A stretch of 64,000 nt of DNA, taken from Woeseiaceae bacterium. GTDB lineage: Bacteria > Pseudomonadota > Gammaproteobacteria > Steroidobacterales > Woeseiaceae. A program made the position numbers and the translations under genes. The stretch covers positions 52,962 through 116,961 of the forward strand of contig JANQLK010000018.1 in assembly GCA_028280615.1 (NCBI GenBank). The letters are read 5' to 3'. The number at the start of each line of letters is the position of its first letter. Positions within the stretch are counted from its first letter, which is position 1. This document shows positions 54,975-64,000 of the stretch, piece after piece. The notes below the pieces were generated by a model, which was not told the origin of the DNA, searched no databases, and saw nothing but the letters and a program-made list of their open reading frames with translations.

Positions 54975-56143
54975 TGGCCCGCCTCCGACTCAGCCGGCAA
55001 CAGCAGCAGCAACACGAGCAGCGCCGTTCGTTCGAGCGTCCGGTCGATGTCCAGGTGCTCGTGCTCCGCGTGCGCGCCATCGCCGACCGGGCCGAGACCG
55101 TCCAGCGTCGCCGTGAACTGGCTGGTCGTGTTGCCGTCCGAACCGCCGCCGGCGCGAGCCGCCACGAGTTCGAGGCCGAGCCGCGCTCCGGCCTCGCGCG
55201 CCTGCTCCCAGAGTGCGCGATTCGCGGGCGTCGCCTCCATCGACGGCCGCCCGATCGCGCCCTCGACGTGCAGCCTGACGCCGCGCGTGCTGGGCTTGAG
55301 CCCGTGTATCGCCCGTTCGATTGCATGACCGTCCTCGACGGTCGGTACGCGGACATCCACGACGGCCATGCTGTGCGGCGCGATGACGTTCGGCTGTATG
55401 CCGCCGTCGATCGTGCCGACGTTCACCGTGATGCCTTTCGCGGCGTCGTTCAGCGCAAACAGCTGCTGGATGACGTGCGACAGCTCGAGAATTGCGCTGG
55501 CTCCGCCCTCGGGGTCCAGGCCTGCATGCGCCGCTTTGCCGAACACGGTCACGGTGAACCGGCCGATGCCCTTGCGCTCGGTCTTGATGGCCCCGGCTGC
55601 GCCCATCGCGGGCTCGAGGACGTAGGCGCGCACGGCGCGTCGCGCGAGCATGCGGATGTAGCGCGTCGACGACCGGCTGCCGATCTCCTCGTCGGCGTTG
55701 ACGAAAACCACGGGCGTTGCCTCGGGCTCGAGCCCGAGCGTATCGAGCGTGCGCAGCGCGAGCACCATCTGCGCGAGACCGCCCTTCATATCGAACACGC
55801 CGGGTCCGCGCACGATGTTGCCCTCCACCGAAAACGGCCTCTCGGCCAGCGTGCCGACCGGCCACACCGTGTCGTAGTGACCGATCAGGAGCTGCAGGGG
55901 CGCGTGCCGCCGCCGCGTCCCGGGCCGCGCGTAAACGTGTCGCGGCCCGCCCTCGAGGCCTGCATCGCGCACCCGGAAGCCAAGATCGTTGAGCGCGACG
56001 TCGAACACGCGCCGGGTCGTGATGTGCACGTCGGGGTGCGACGACGGCGACTCGGCCTCGACGAGCGCCCTCAGAAGTTCGAGCAGCTCCGCGCGCCGGC
56101 TCTGCGTGTGGGCGAGTACGTCTGCGGCGATGTCCACGAGCAT
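54971..56143 (-). CDS. M20 family metallopeptidase (carboxypeptidase G2-like)
   Basis: LLIGHYDTVWPVGTL; GVFDMKGGLAQMVLAL; FVNADEEIGSRSSTRY; GGGSDGNTTSQF. Confidence 0.92.
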   Translation of the reverse strand: MLVDIAADVLAHTQSRRAELLELLRALVEAESPSSHPDVHITTRRVFDVALNDLGFRVRDAGLEGGPRHVYARPGTRRRHAPLQLLIGHYDTVWPVGTLAERPFSVEGNIVRGPGVFDMKGGLAQMVLALRTLDTLGLEPEATPVVFVNADEEIGSRSSTRYIRMLARRAVRAYVLEPAMGAAGAIKTERKGIGRFTVTVFGKAAHAGLDPEGGASAILELSHVIQQLFALNDAAKGITVNVGTIDGGIQPNVIAPHSMAVVDVRVPTVEDGHAIERAIHGLKPSTRGVRLHVEGAIGRPSMEATPANRALWEQAREAGARLGLELVAARAGGGSDGNTTSQFTATLDGLGPVGDGAHAEHEHLDIDRTLERTALLVLLLLLPAESEAGQ

Positions 56144-56146
56144 CTA

Positions 56147-56286
56147 GTGTCCTGAGTCATGAGTTCGCATCATTTCAGCGCGATCTGCCTCGCGTGTGGC
56201 AAGGTCTCGACCTTGCCGGCGGAATGCGCCTTGTCACGGCGAAAATCAGTGGCTCTGAAATCATGCGAACTCATGACTCAGGACAC
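56147..56286. repeat. 140-bp inverted-repeat (MITE/REPIN-like) element
   Basis: 32-nt arms GTGTCCTGAGTCATGAGTTCGCATCATTTCAG (56147-56178) and reverse complement at 56255-56286 (31/32 match); internal GGCAAGGT-CTCG-ACCTTGCC hairpin. Confidence 0.85.
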
Positions 56287-56292
56287 AAGCCA

Positions 56293-56904
56293 TCACTTCT
56301 TCATTTCGGCCGGGAACGGGAACGCGTTCGTGTCACCGATCGTCGCGAACCGGCCCGGCGCCAGGTACGCGAACAGCGGCGACTGCCGGATCAGGTCCTG
56401 GTCGTCGAATTCGGAGGCGCGCAGAAAACGCGAATCGCCGTAGGCCGACACGATCGTGCCCGCGATCAGGCAGTTGTCGCCGAACCCGTCGACGGTCTTG
56501 AGGTGACGGCACTCGAGGTACAGGTAGGCGCCGTCGATGACGACGCCGTCCACCTCGCGCGCCTTCTGCGTCGGCAGATAGTCGACGATCGGCTTGTCGC
56601 CGTCGACCTGCCGCGGTGACGCCGACAGGCTGGTCTCGAGCACCTGCGCCGGCCGAGGGTAGCTGACCGTGAATACGCCGCTTCGCTCGACGTTGGCACA
56701 GGTCGCATGCCGCGGCGTGCAGACGAAACCGAAGTAGTTCTGCCAGCCCATCGGCATGACCATGTGCTTCGGCGCGAGATCCGCTTTGCCGTTCTCGTCG
56801 AGCGTCCCGACGAGCACGAGCGGGGCCACGTGAAAGAAGCGGTCCCAGATGGGCTGGCCGACGTCGATGTCGACCGGCTTGGAGTCGTCAGTGTTGCCTG
56901 ACAC
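56293..56904 (-). CDS. Flavin reductase-like (FMN-binding split-barrel) protein
   Basis: FFHVAPLVLVGTLDENGKADLAPKHMVMPMGWQNYFGFVCTPRHATCANV; split-barrel flavin reductase family pattern. Confidence 0.88.
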   Translation of the reverse strand: MSGNTDDSKPVDIDVGQPIWDRFFHVAPLVLVGTLDENGKADLAPKHMVMPMGWQNYFGFVCTPRHATCANVERSGVFTVSYPRPAQVLETSLSASPRQVDGDKPIVDYLPTQKAREVDGVVIDGAYLYLECRHLKTVDGFGDNCLIAGTIVSAYGDSRFLRASEFDDQDLIRQSPLFAYLAPGRFATIGDTNAFPFPAEMKK

Positions 56905-57269
56905 GATCGCTCCGCAGCAAAAAAAACGTATGGTTTCAACGTAATAAGACTTGGACGTCGTGAGAATAGGTAGTTGCCACGCGTGCTCGCGAGTGCGCTC
57001 GGGGCCATCGTCGATGGCTGTGACGCAAGGTCGGACCGGCGAGGACCGGGAGCATCAATTCTCATTTGCATGGGGTACTTCGAGCGAATTCGAGAAACGT
57101 TACAGCGGTAACGCGACCGGCTGGTTTCTCAGAGGAGCGGGACGCCGAGACGACGCCGAATTTTTTTACAGTATGCGGTTTGCCCTCGACATAAGTGCTT
57201 GTATTGACACGGTTGGTCCGAATCTTGCTTGTGTTCCACCACGGTTCCGCCAAGAGCAGAGGCAGACTG

Positions 57270-57767
57270 ATGAAACGAACGAAAATACTCCTTGCGGCGA
57301 TTTTTCTGACCGGCCTGGCAGCGGAGGCCGGCGCTGTGCCGATTGTCATCCTGGACAGTCCGCGAGTCGCCACCGAGATCCAGAACCTGCAGGTCGGTGG
57401 ATTCATTTATGACGTGTTCTTCAACAACGTAGGCAGCAGCACGTTCGTCGGTGACACCGCCGGCGCGACGCTCGCGCGGGACGCAATCAACACCGCATTG
57501 AATGCGACAACAGCCGAGTTCGTGCGAATCCGGAATACCGGCGTTACCGTAAACAACTTCGGGGTTCAGACCGGCGCCTCCACGGTCCGCGGGGTGAGCT
57601 TTTCTGTTGCGGGCAATTGGCAGACGTCCGGCAACACCGCGCTTCTGGCTCCGATAGTGCAGTTCCGCAACCAGCGCGAAGTACCCGTGCCTGAGCCGGC
57701 AACCCTTGCCCTGCTGGGTATCGGCCTCGCCGGCCTCGGTGTGGCGCGTCGGCGCAAACAGGGCTGA
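57270..57767 (+). CDS. PEP-CTERM sorting domain protein
   Basis: Signal peptide; C-terminal VPEPATLALLGIGLAGLGVARRRKQG; ATG at 57270. Confidence 0.93.
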   Translation: MKRTKILLAAIFLTGLAAEAGAVPIVILDSPRVATEIQNLQVGGFIYDVFFNNVGSSTFVGDTAGATLARDAINTALNATTAEFVRIRNTGVTVNNFGVQTGASTVRGVSFSVAGNWQTSGNTALLAPIVQFRNQREVPVPEPATLALLGIGLAGLGVARRRKQG

Positions 57768-57815
57768 AGCAGGCCGAAAAACCAAGCCGAAAAGCCAATC
57801 GCTGAGTATCTGATG

Positions 57816-57851
57816 TCCCCGTCCATGGCGGGGATCCTGGCTTGCAGCCAG
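57816..57851. repeat. Tandem hairpins downstream of the PEP-CTERM gene (terminator or REP-like palindromes)
   Basis: TCCCCG-TCCATGG-CGGGGA (57816-57834) then CTGGCT-TGC-AGCCAG (57837..57851 approx.). Confidence 0.5.
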
Positions 57852-58011
57852 CCGCCCACGCACGTCTCAACCCGTCGGCGCTAACCCTCCCACATCGCAA
57901 GCTGCACATCATCGACATCAGCCACGCCGCGAACATCAAGCGGAACAACGGCCACAGCTATCTTCGCACGAGTCCCTTTGTACGCGGCGCTCGCTACGCG
58001 ATTCGATCAAC

Positions 58012-61000
58012 TCATTGACGTGAGGCCAAGCCACCGCGGGCCCGCCTCCGCAGGCCCGCGATTCCGATGATCCACAATGCGACGAAGCCGAACGCCCCAC
58101 CGCCACCGCCCCCACCGCCGGGCGTTGGCTCCGGCCCTGGCGGCGGCGGTGGCGGCGGCGATGGGGGCGGTGCCATCGTCGATTCCGCGGTCAGCACGCG
58201 GAGGTTGCCGCCGTCCGCGGCGCGCAGCTCGAGGCTGACGTCTCCGCCTGCCGTCGACGCGAGCGCTCCGACATCTGCCGGCCCCGCAGTCATGGCCCGC
58301 GGCAGGTCGGCGGCCGTGTGATGGGACATACGCCCAATCTCTCTGCCGTCGAGTTTGCCGACCACGCGGATCTGTATCTCACCGCTGCCGTCGACGGCCA
58401 TCACCGCAGTTGTCGTTGTCCGCCCGACGGCATCGATCAGCGTCCAGTCCGTATCGAACAGCGCGTAGCTCGTCAGTGGCACGTCGGACAGCGGCGAGAA
58501 CACGGTGACATCGATGGTTCCGGTGACACTTTGCGTGACGACGGCATAGTCGTCGCCATCGCCTGCAAGGCGTGCCGCAAGCCACTCGTTGCCGGCAATC
58601 TGCCAGCGACGGATTTCGCTGTCCCCAGCCGTGTCGTAGGTGACGAGTTCCAGTGCGCCGGTTTCGAGATCGTAGGCCAGCACACCGTACCCGCCGGCGC
58701 TGCCGGCGGATGCCAGCGCATGGTGATCAGGCAGCGGCGTCGCGGCGCTGATCAGCGATCCATCGGCCGCGCGCCGACGTTCGATGCCGACGCCGTTTGC
58801 GGCTGAGTTGGCCACAACCAGCAACTCGGCGTTTGCCAGAGCTTCCACGGCAACCGGACTCCACGAGTCGTCGAAGACCGCGGGCTCGCCAACCGATGTG
58901 CCGCTCACGGCATCGACGATGCGCAGCACCGGGTTGCCGTCGGCGTCCGTTGCGAACGCAGCAATGCGCGCGAGTGACGTTTCCGCAGTCACGTCGCGCA
59001 ACGTCTCTGTCGTTGCGTCGCCGATCACGATACGACCGGCACCGGTCGACACGTTTGTCGCCGAGTCTTTGGGGTAGGCCTCGACGTTGCCATTTGCAGT
59101 TTCGACCAGCACATAGTCAACCGCGCCGCCGGCATCGAGATCGCCGATTTGCGCAACGGCCGCATAGGCCTGTGCGTCGCATGCGTCGCCGACACCGTCG
59201 GTATCGAGATCGAGCTGATTACGATCGAAAACGGTTGGACAGATGTCGCTGGCGTCGTCCCGACCGTCCCGGTCGGAATCGGCAACGTCCGGCCGCGTCC
59301 CGGCCAGGTATTCGTCTTCGTTCAGCAGGCCGTCGCCGTCACCGTCCAGTGTGCCCTCGCCCGCGTTGAACGGGTCGAAGCCGAAACGCCGCTCCCAATG
59401 ATCCGGCATGCGGTCGTTATCGTCGTCCGGGTCGCCGTTGTCGCCGATGCCGTCGCCGTCGTTATCGCGAGACTCGTTAGGATCTCCGGGAAACGCGTCT
59501 TCGCCGTTCGGCACGCCGTCACCGTCGACGTCGCCTTCCGGATCGAGAAGGATTTGTGTCTGTCTCGCGATCGGGTTGCGACCGCTCGGATCGGCGAACT
59601 CCTCGGGTTCCGTGACCTCACCGTCGACGACGAGGACGCGCCGGACCTTGCCGTTGACGTCGACGCGCCGGTCCTCGATGAGGTTGCCCGGCGTGTTCGT
59701 CAGCACCGAGACGGTGGCCGTTGCCTCGACGGCAAGTGACGGAATCGTCGCCGTCACGATCTGACCGTCGATGACGCTTTCGGTCGGCTCGCCTCCCGGA
59801 GCCGCGATCTGCACGGCAATCGGCGTCAACTCCGGCGGAAACTCGAAACTCGCCTCGATGTTCGTGGCGGGTTGCGTGTTGTCGCCGAGCTGGCGGTTTT
59901 CGATCGTCGCGATGTAGGTCACCGGGTTGCCATCGATGACCGGCTCGGAACGCAGCGGACAGTCGTCGTTGGCACGCGCTTCGGCGGGGCAGTCGGGCTC
60001 CTCGAACTTCGGCAGACTGTCGTCGGTCGTGACGACGAGATCGATAAGCTCATCGACGACGACCGTCTGTTCGACCAGGGTTTTGACATCAGGCTCGTCG
60101 CAGGTGGACAGCGATGCCCCGTTGACGCTGTCGCTGATGCAAACGCGCAGTGTATACGTCCCGGGATTGTTGTAAGTGTGGGTACCCTCGATTCGCGCCT
60201 CGAAGCTCGAGTCGTCGTAGATTACCGGCCAGATGCCGATCGCCTGCGGATTGCGGGTCGCGGCCTGCACGTCGCCGTCACCCCATTCGATCGTCACACT
60301 GGCGATATCGCCGACGTCCGGATCGAAGCTGTAGGCGGCAAAGTCGGTGTCGTAGGCTACGCCGGTGCGCGCAGCAAACTCGACTTCGAGCGTCGGGTCG
60401 TCAGGAGCGGGCAGCACATCGATCGTCACGACCGCGGGTTCCGAGGTCGCCGCGGGCGACGAGGTCAGCCCGTCGTCGACGACGAACGTGAACAGGTCCC
60501 GACCCTGGAAGTTCTCGTTTGGCAGGTAGCGCAGGATCGGTGGCCGTCCTTCCAGCCTGCCGTTGGCCGGCTCATCGACGATCGCGAATCGCAGCGTGTC
60601 GGCATCCGGGTCGGCACCGGTCAGCGTGATGTCCACGCCAATGTCTTCGGGCGTCTCGACGGACGCGGCTATCGCCTCCGGGGGCCGGCGGTTACGCCGG
60701 ACATCGATGGTCATCGTGGCCGGTGCGCTGTCGGCAAGGCCGTCACCAACGACGAACTCGAACGTGTCCAGACCGCGGAAGTTGTTGTCGGACCGATACG
60801 TGACAAACGCGTTCTGCGTGAGGTTCAGATTGGCATCCTGCACATTCGTGATTGGCGTCGTCTCGAATACATGCAGCAGATCGAACTCGCGGTCGAGCAC
60901 GTAGAAGTGTTTCAGGTTGACCGACACGTCGATCGGTTTGCCGAAGTCGCCAAGCACGAAGCAGGTGCCATCACACTCGGACACGGCCTCGCCACCGAGC

Positions 61001-63723
61001 ATGCCGTCGGTGTTGAAACGCTGAATGCGGAAGTTGTTGAAGTCGGCAACGTAGAGAATATCGTCGGCGTTGATGGCAATGCCGCGCGGTCGGTCGAACT
61101 GGCCCGCACCGCAGCCGGCGCGATTCCTGAACGTTGCCGAGCCGGGCGGAAGACCACAGGCGGCACGTTCGGCATCGACGTCACGTAGCGAGGTGTCGAC
61201 GTTGCACAGTGCATCCGTGCACTCGAAGCCGAAACTGCGCTGATGCAGCGTGTCGCAGGCGGCAACTTCGGTCCGGTTGCCGGAGCAGCGGCCCAGCCAG
61301 CCGATCTGCCGGCCGGCCACGAATGTGCTGGTCGCAGGTTCGTAGCTTGATGCCGCGTACTTCCAGACGCGTTGCAGCTCCTCGTCCGAGAAGTACACGT
61401 TGTTGTCGGAGTCGATCGTGATGTCCATCTCGCCGTTGGTCGAGGCGTCCGGCGAGAACGCGCCGCGCGGCACGAGGTCGCCGACGAATCTCGCGCTCTC
61501 GGAGCCGCGTCCTGGCTCGTTCTGATTCATGTCGAAGACGTAGGCGGCGGCCCCGTCCGTGACGTACAGGAGCCCGCGCGCATCGGTGGCCACGGAGCGA
61601 ATTTCCGAGAGGTTGCGCACGAAGCCGCTTTCGTCGTTTGGCGGCTGCAGCACGATCGACTGCGTCATCATGCGATCCGGTTCGCCCGGATTGAACGGAA
61701 CCGGGGTGGGATCGACTTTGGTGACGCGCGGCTCGCCCGGCACCTTGAAATACAGGAACCCATCCGGCCCGATCCAGAAGCTGCGCAGCGTGCCGGAGCC
61801 CGACGGAAGCAGCAGCTCGGCAACGAGATTCTCCGCGTCGTCGAATTGCGCAATCCGCACCTGAGAGCGCACCTCGCCGGACGGCGTGTTACAGCTCAGC
61901 ACCGTGTCCCGTACGAACGTCGTGCCGTCGTCGGTGACGGCAATGTACTCGGGCATCGTAACGAGGTCGCGCGGCAGCGGCTCGAAACGGCGCACCGGGT
62001 CCTCACACCAGGCTTTGAAGTACTCGTTGCGTTCGATGGCGTCGACGAGGCCGTCCGGCGGGCCGCCCAGTCCGTCACCGGTGTCGGCCTCGACCTGGTC
62101 TTCCGCGGACAGGTTCGCTTCGACGCGATAATCCTCGATGAAGAACGGAAACAGCGGGGCAACGAACTCGCCGTTCGCCGGCGGCCGTGCGATCGAAAAC
62201 GCGAGTTGATCGTAGCGTCCGCCAATCGGTGGATCGGTGTCGCGGCCGAGCAGCTCGATCTGCGTTTCTTCGAACGACACGGCCGACTCGTTGCCGGCGA
62301 GCGCCTCGGGCGCGTTGTTGGTACCGGTCGGCTTGACGGTGATCCACTGGGACTTTTCGGACTGGTTGGTGGAACGGTCTGTCGCACGCCAGACCACTTC
62401 GGTTCGGCTCAGCGAAGAGACGGTTATCTCGTCGCCTTGAACGGCGACACCGTCGATGAACGCCTCGACCCGCGCATTGGGATCGACGAGGTCGAAGACC
62501 GCGGGGCGGCCAAGCGTCACCGTCTCTTCGAGCCCATCGGATTCGATGACGCGGCCCTCGGGCGGCTCGATGATCGGCGGCCGCTTGTCGACGATGCGCC
62601 AGATCTGCTCGATGCGAATCTCGTTGCGCGTATCGTCGAAGCCGATATCGGGAAAGTCGGGATCGGGTCGGGGTGGGTTCGTCGGCAACGACGAAGGGCC
62701 CGGATCGAGCACGCGCCATTGCACCGTCACGTCGCGATCGACCGGCATGAAGCGTGGCGCAACCAGACGGACTTCCAGTTCGTCCGAGCCGCGGCATCGG
62801 TCGCTGACGTCAAGCGTTTCCAGCCGCACCTGGCGTTCGAGGGCCGGCGTCAACAGGCGACCGCCGACATCGATCGCGTCGACCTCGTAGACCGGTTCCG
62901 ACACGCCACCCCGCGGATGCACGGTATCGAGCACGAACAGGCTTTGCACTCGCTCCGTACGTGCATTGGTGTCGCGGACCGTCGCGTCTTTGGCGATCTT
63001 GTTGAAGATCGGCGAGCCCAGATTGGTTGCAGTGCCGAGCACCGCGGCTTCGAGCAGCTCCCTGCCCAGTGACTTCCGGGCACCGTCCAGGGCCGGCAGC
63101 ATGCCGAGCGCATACCAGGGCGGGATATCGAAGAGATCGGAAATCTGCGTGGTTGCCGTAAACCTGACCAGGTGACGGCCGATCGGCAGCTCGAAGGTGT
63201 CCACACCGTCTTCGTTGCCCGGCAGACCGAACGGCAGGCCGTTGAGCCGGGTCTCGACCCGCACATCGCTGTTGCCGTGATAGACGTACGGCTTGCCGAG
63301 AATCCCCCAGTCGGCGTCCAGCCGCTCGCCGCCCGGATCGAAGCCGGGCCCCAAACCGAGATAATCGGTGTACACCTCGTTGACGTTGTGCGTGTAGCGC
63401 AGACCATAGCTGCAGCCGTCTGCGGAGTCCGGGAGCACGCTCCTGCCGGCCTGTGGCTGCAGCACCGGCCGGGTGACCTTGAGGATGTTGTTGTAGGTGT
63501 AGGCTGCCGCGCCGGCAGGGATACTGACCAGCGCCGCCGGCGACCACGAGGCGCCCCATGCCGCATTGTGCTGAGCGAGCAGGTCGTTGATCTTGTCCTG
63601 CTGTGCCCGGTTTTCCTCGTCGAGCGACTGGGCGCCGGCGGCGGCGCAGACGATCGTGCCGGCAATGGCGGCCAGCGTGTGGCGCAAGGCGGTTGCCGTT
63701 CTGGCGATGAAGGCGGTGAACAT
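58012..63723 (-). CDS. Giant exported multidomain surface protein: cadherin-like/Big_9 domains, NHL-type propeller, TSP3 Ca-binding repeats, GlyGly-CTERM-like tail
   Basis: MFTAFIARTATALRHTLAAIAGTIVCAAAGAQS signal peptide; tandem NNFRGLDTFEFVVGDGLADSAPATMTIDV-type domains; DGDGIGDNGDPDDDNDRMPDHWERRFG; tail GGGGGGGGAFGFVALWIIGIAGLRRRARGG. Confidence 0.9.
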   Translation of the reverse strand: MFTAFIARTATALRHTLAAIAGTIVCAAAGAQSLDEENRAQQDKINDLLAQHNAAWGASWSPAALVSIPAGAAAYTYNNILKVTRPVLQPQAGRSVLPDSADGCSYGLRYTHNVNEVYTDYLGLGPGFDPGGERLDADWGILGKPYVYHGNSDVRVETRLNGLPFGLPGNEDGVDTFELPIGRHLVRFTATTQISDLFDIPPWYALGMLPALDGARKSLGRELLEAAVLGTATNLGSPIFNKIAKDATVRDTNARTERVQSLFVLDTVHPRGGVSEPVYEVDAIDVGGRLLTPALERQVRLETLDVSDRCRGSDELEVRLVAPRFMPVDRDVTVQWRVLDPGPSSLPTNPPRPDPDFPDIGFDDTRNEIRIEQIWRIVDKRPPIIEPPEGRVIESDGLEETVTLGRPAVFDLVDPNARVEAFIDGVAVQGDEITVSSLSRTEVVWRATDRSTNQSEKSQWITVKPTGTNNAPEALAGNESAVSFEETQIELLGRDTDPPIGGRYDQLAFSIARPPANGEFVAPLFPFFIEDYRVEANLSAEDQVEADTGDGLGGPPDGLVDAIERNEYFKAWCEDPVRRFEPLPRDLVTMPEYIAVTDDGTTFVRDTVLSCNTPSGEVRSQVRIAQFDDAENLVAELLLPSGSGTLRSFWIGPDGFLYFKVPGEPRVTKVDPTPVPFNPGEPDRMMTQSIVLQPPNDESGFVRNLSEIRSVATDARGLLYVTDGAAAYVFDMNQNEPGRGSESARFVGDLVPRGAFSPDASTNGEMDITIDSDNNVYFSDEELQRVWKYAASSYEPATSTFVAGRQIGWLGRCSGNRTEVAACDTLHQRSFGFECTDALCNVDTSLRDVDAERAACGLPPGSATFRNRAGCGAGQFDRPRGIAINADDILYVADFNNFRIQRFNTDGMLGGEAVSECDGTCFVLGDFGKPIDVSVNLKHFYVLDREFDLLHVFETTPITNVQDANLNLTQNAFVTYRSDNNFRGLDTFEFVVGDGLADSAPATMTIDVRRNRRPPEAIAASVETPEDIGVDITLTGADPDADTLRFAIVDEPANGRLEGRPPILRYLPNENFQGRDLFTFVVDDGLTSSPAATSEPAVVTIDVLPAPDDPTLEVEFAARTGVAYDTDFAAYSFDPDVGDIASVTIEWGDGDVQAATRNPQAIGIWPVIYDDSSFEARIEGTHTYNNPGTYTLRVCISDSVNGASLSTCDEPDVKTLVEQTVVVDELIDLVVTTDDSLPKFEEPDCPAEARANDDCPLRSEPVIDGNPVTYIATIENRQLGDNTQPATNIEASFEFPPELTPIAVQIAAPGGEPTESVIDGQIVTATIPSLAVEATATVSVLTNTPGNLIEDRRVDVNGKVRRVLVVDGEVTEPEEFADPSGRNPIARQTQILLDPEGDVDGDGVPNGEDAFPGDPNESRDNDGDGIGDNGDPDDDNDRMPDHWERRFGFDPFNAGEGTLDGDGDGLLNEDEYLAGTRPDVADSDRDGRDDASDICPTVFDRNQLDLDTDGVGDACDAQAYAAVAQIGDLDAGGAVDYVLVETANGNVEAYPKDSATNVSTGAGRIVIGDATTETLRDVTAETSLARIAAFATDADGNPVLRIVDAVSGTSVGEPAVFDDSWSPVAVEALANAELLVVANSAANGVGIERRRAADGSLISAATPLPDHHALASAGSAGGYGVLAYDLETGALELVTYDTAGDSEIRRWQIAGNEWLAARLAGDGDDYAVVTQSVTGTIDVTVFSPLSDVPLTSYALFDTDWTLIDAVGRTTTTAVMAVDGSGEIQIRVVGKLDGREIGRMSHHTAADLPRAMTAGPADVGALASTAGGDVSLELRAADGGNLRVLTAESTMAPPPSPPPPPPPGPEPTPGGGGGGGGAFGFVALWIIGIAGLRRRARGGLASRQ

Positions 63724-63841
63724 GGCTCCTCTCCGGGATTGCGTGTGTCGGTATCGGAGAAGGCGCCATTGCGGGAAGGCTGTCCCAATATTGATTCGGT
63801 TGGAAAATTTTTCGCCGGCCCGGGGCGCCGACGGCGCTGGA

Positions 63842-64000
63842 TCAGCGCATCGACGTGAGCTCGAGCCGGAGCTCGACGACCCGTGGATCGTCGGCGCCGA
63901 ACGTCGCTTCAAGGTCGCCGATGGCCTGGTCGAGGATCGGGGCGGCGCCCGCCTCGTCGCCAGTGGCCTTAAGGGCCAACGCGTATTCGGCGCTGGCGAG
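63842..64000 (-). CDS. C-terminal fragment of a TPR-like protein (5' end beyond window)
   Basis: Open minus frame to the window edge encoding LASAEYALALKATGDEAGAAPILDQAIGDLEATFGADDPRVVELRLELTSMR*. Confidence 0.6.
   Translation of the reverse strand, partial: LASAEYALALKATGDEAGAAPILDQAIGDLEATFGADDPRVVELRLELTSMR

Noticed and set aside
59872-63072. Long plus-strand ORFs (59872-61188, 61372-63072) opposite the giant surface protein
   Set aside because: Antisense shadows; the minus-strand protein has signal peptide, repeats and a sorting tail

Overview
This is a 64 kb chromosomal window from a GC-rich, Gram-negative (probably gammaproteobacterial) genome. I count about 50 protein-coding genes and found no convincing tRNA, rRNA or CRISPR. 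From left to right it contains: (1) a truncated MBL/beta-CASP RNA exonuclease-like gene and a P2-type cation ATPase; (2) a divergent Lrp/AsnC regulator, ornithine cyclodeaminase and arginase module; (3) an ECF sigma plus YciI/DGPF pair and a KefF/KefC-type pair; (4) small envelope genes, including a PEP-CTERM protein with an internal duplication; (5) a CadC-like wHTH/TPR regulator; (6) a 17 kb relatively AT-rich exopolysaccharide/O-antigen island at 19.2-35.9 kb. This island holds glycosyltransferases, a heparinase-like protein, a methyltransferase, a bi-domain ADH+Gfo/Idh/MocA protein, a Wzy-like protein, AsnB, a sulfotransferase, Wzx and Wzz, and is flanked by a giant SLBB export protein and a WecA-like transferase; (7) a TPP enzyme plus ALDH pair; (8) a four-gene translationally coupled ECF sigma/anti-sigma/HEAT/periplasmic cassette; (9) amidohydrolases, class I FBA, fasciclin, a TraF-like porin, and an M20 peptidase coupled to a P-loop protein; (10) a second PEP-CTERM gene next to a ~1900-aa surface protein with a GlyGly-CTERM-like tail, whose NHL-type propeller region appears to be inserted inside a cadherin-like/Big_9 domain. 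The most distinctive observations are the split-domain giant protein (58.0-63.7 kb), a 140-bp MITE-like inverted-repeat element (56147-56286), the sigma/anti-sigma/HEAT cassette and the EPS island. No single locus can be claimed as a new system from sequence alone. All family calls come from reading motifs, not from database searches.
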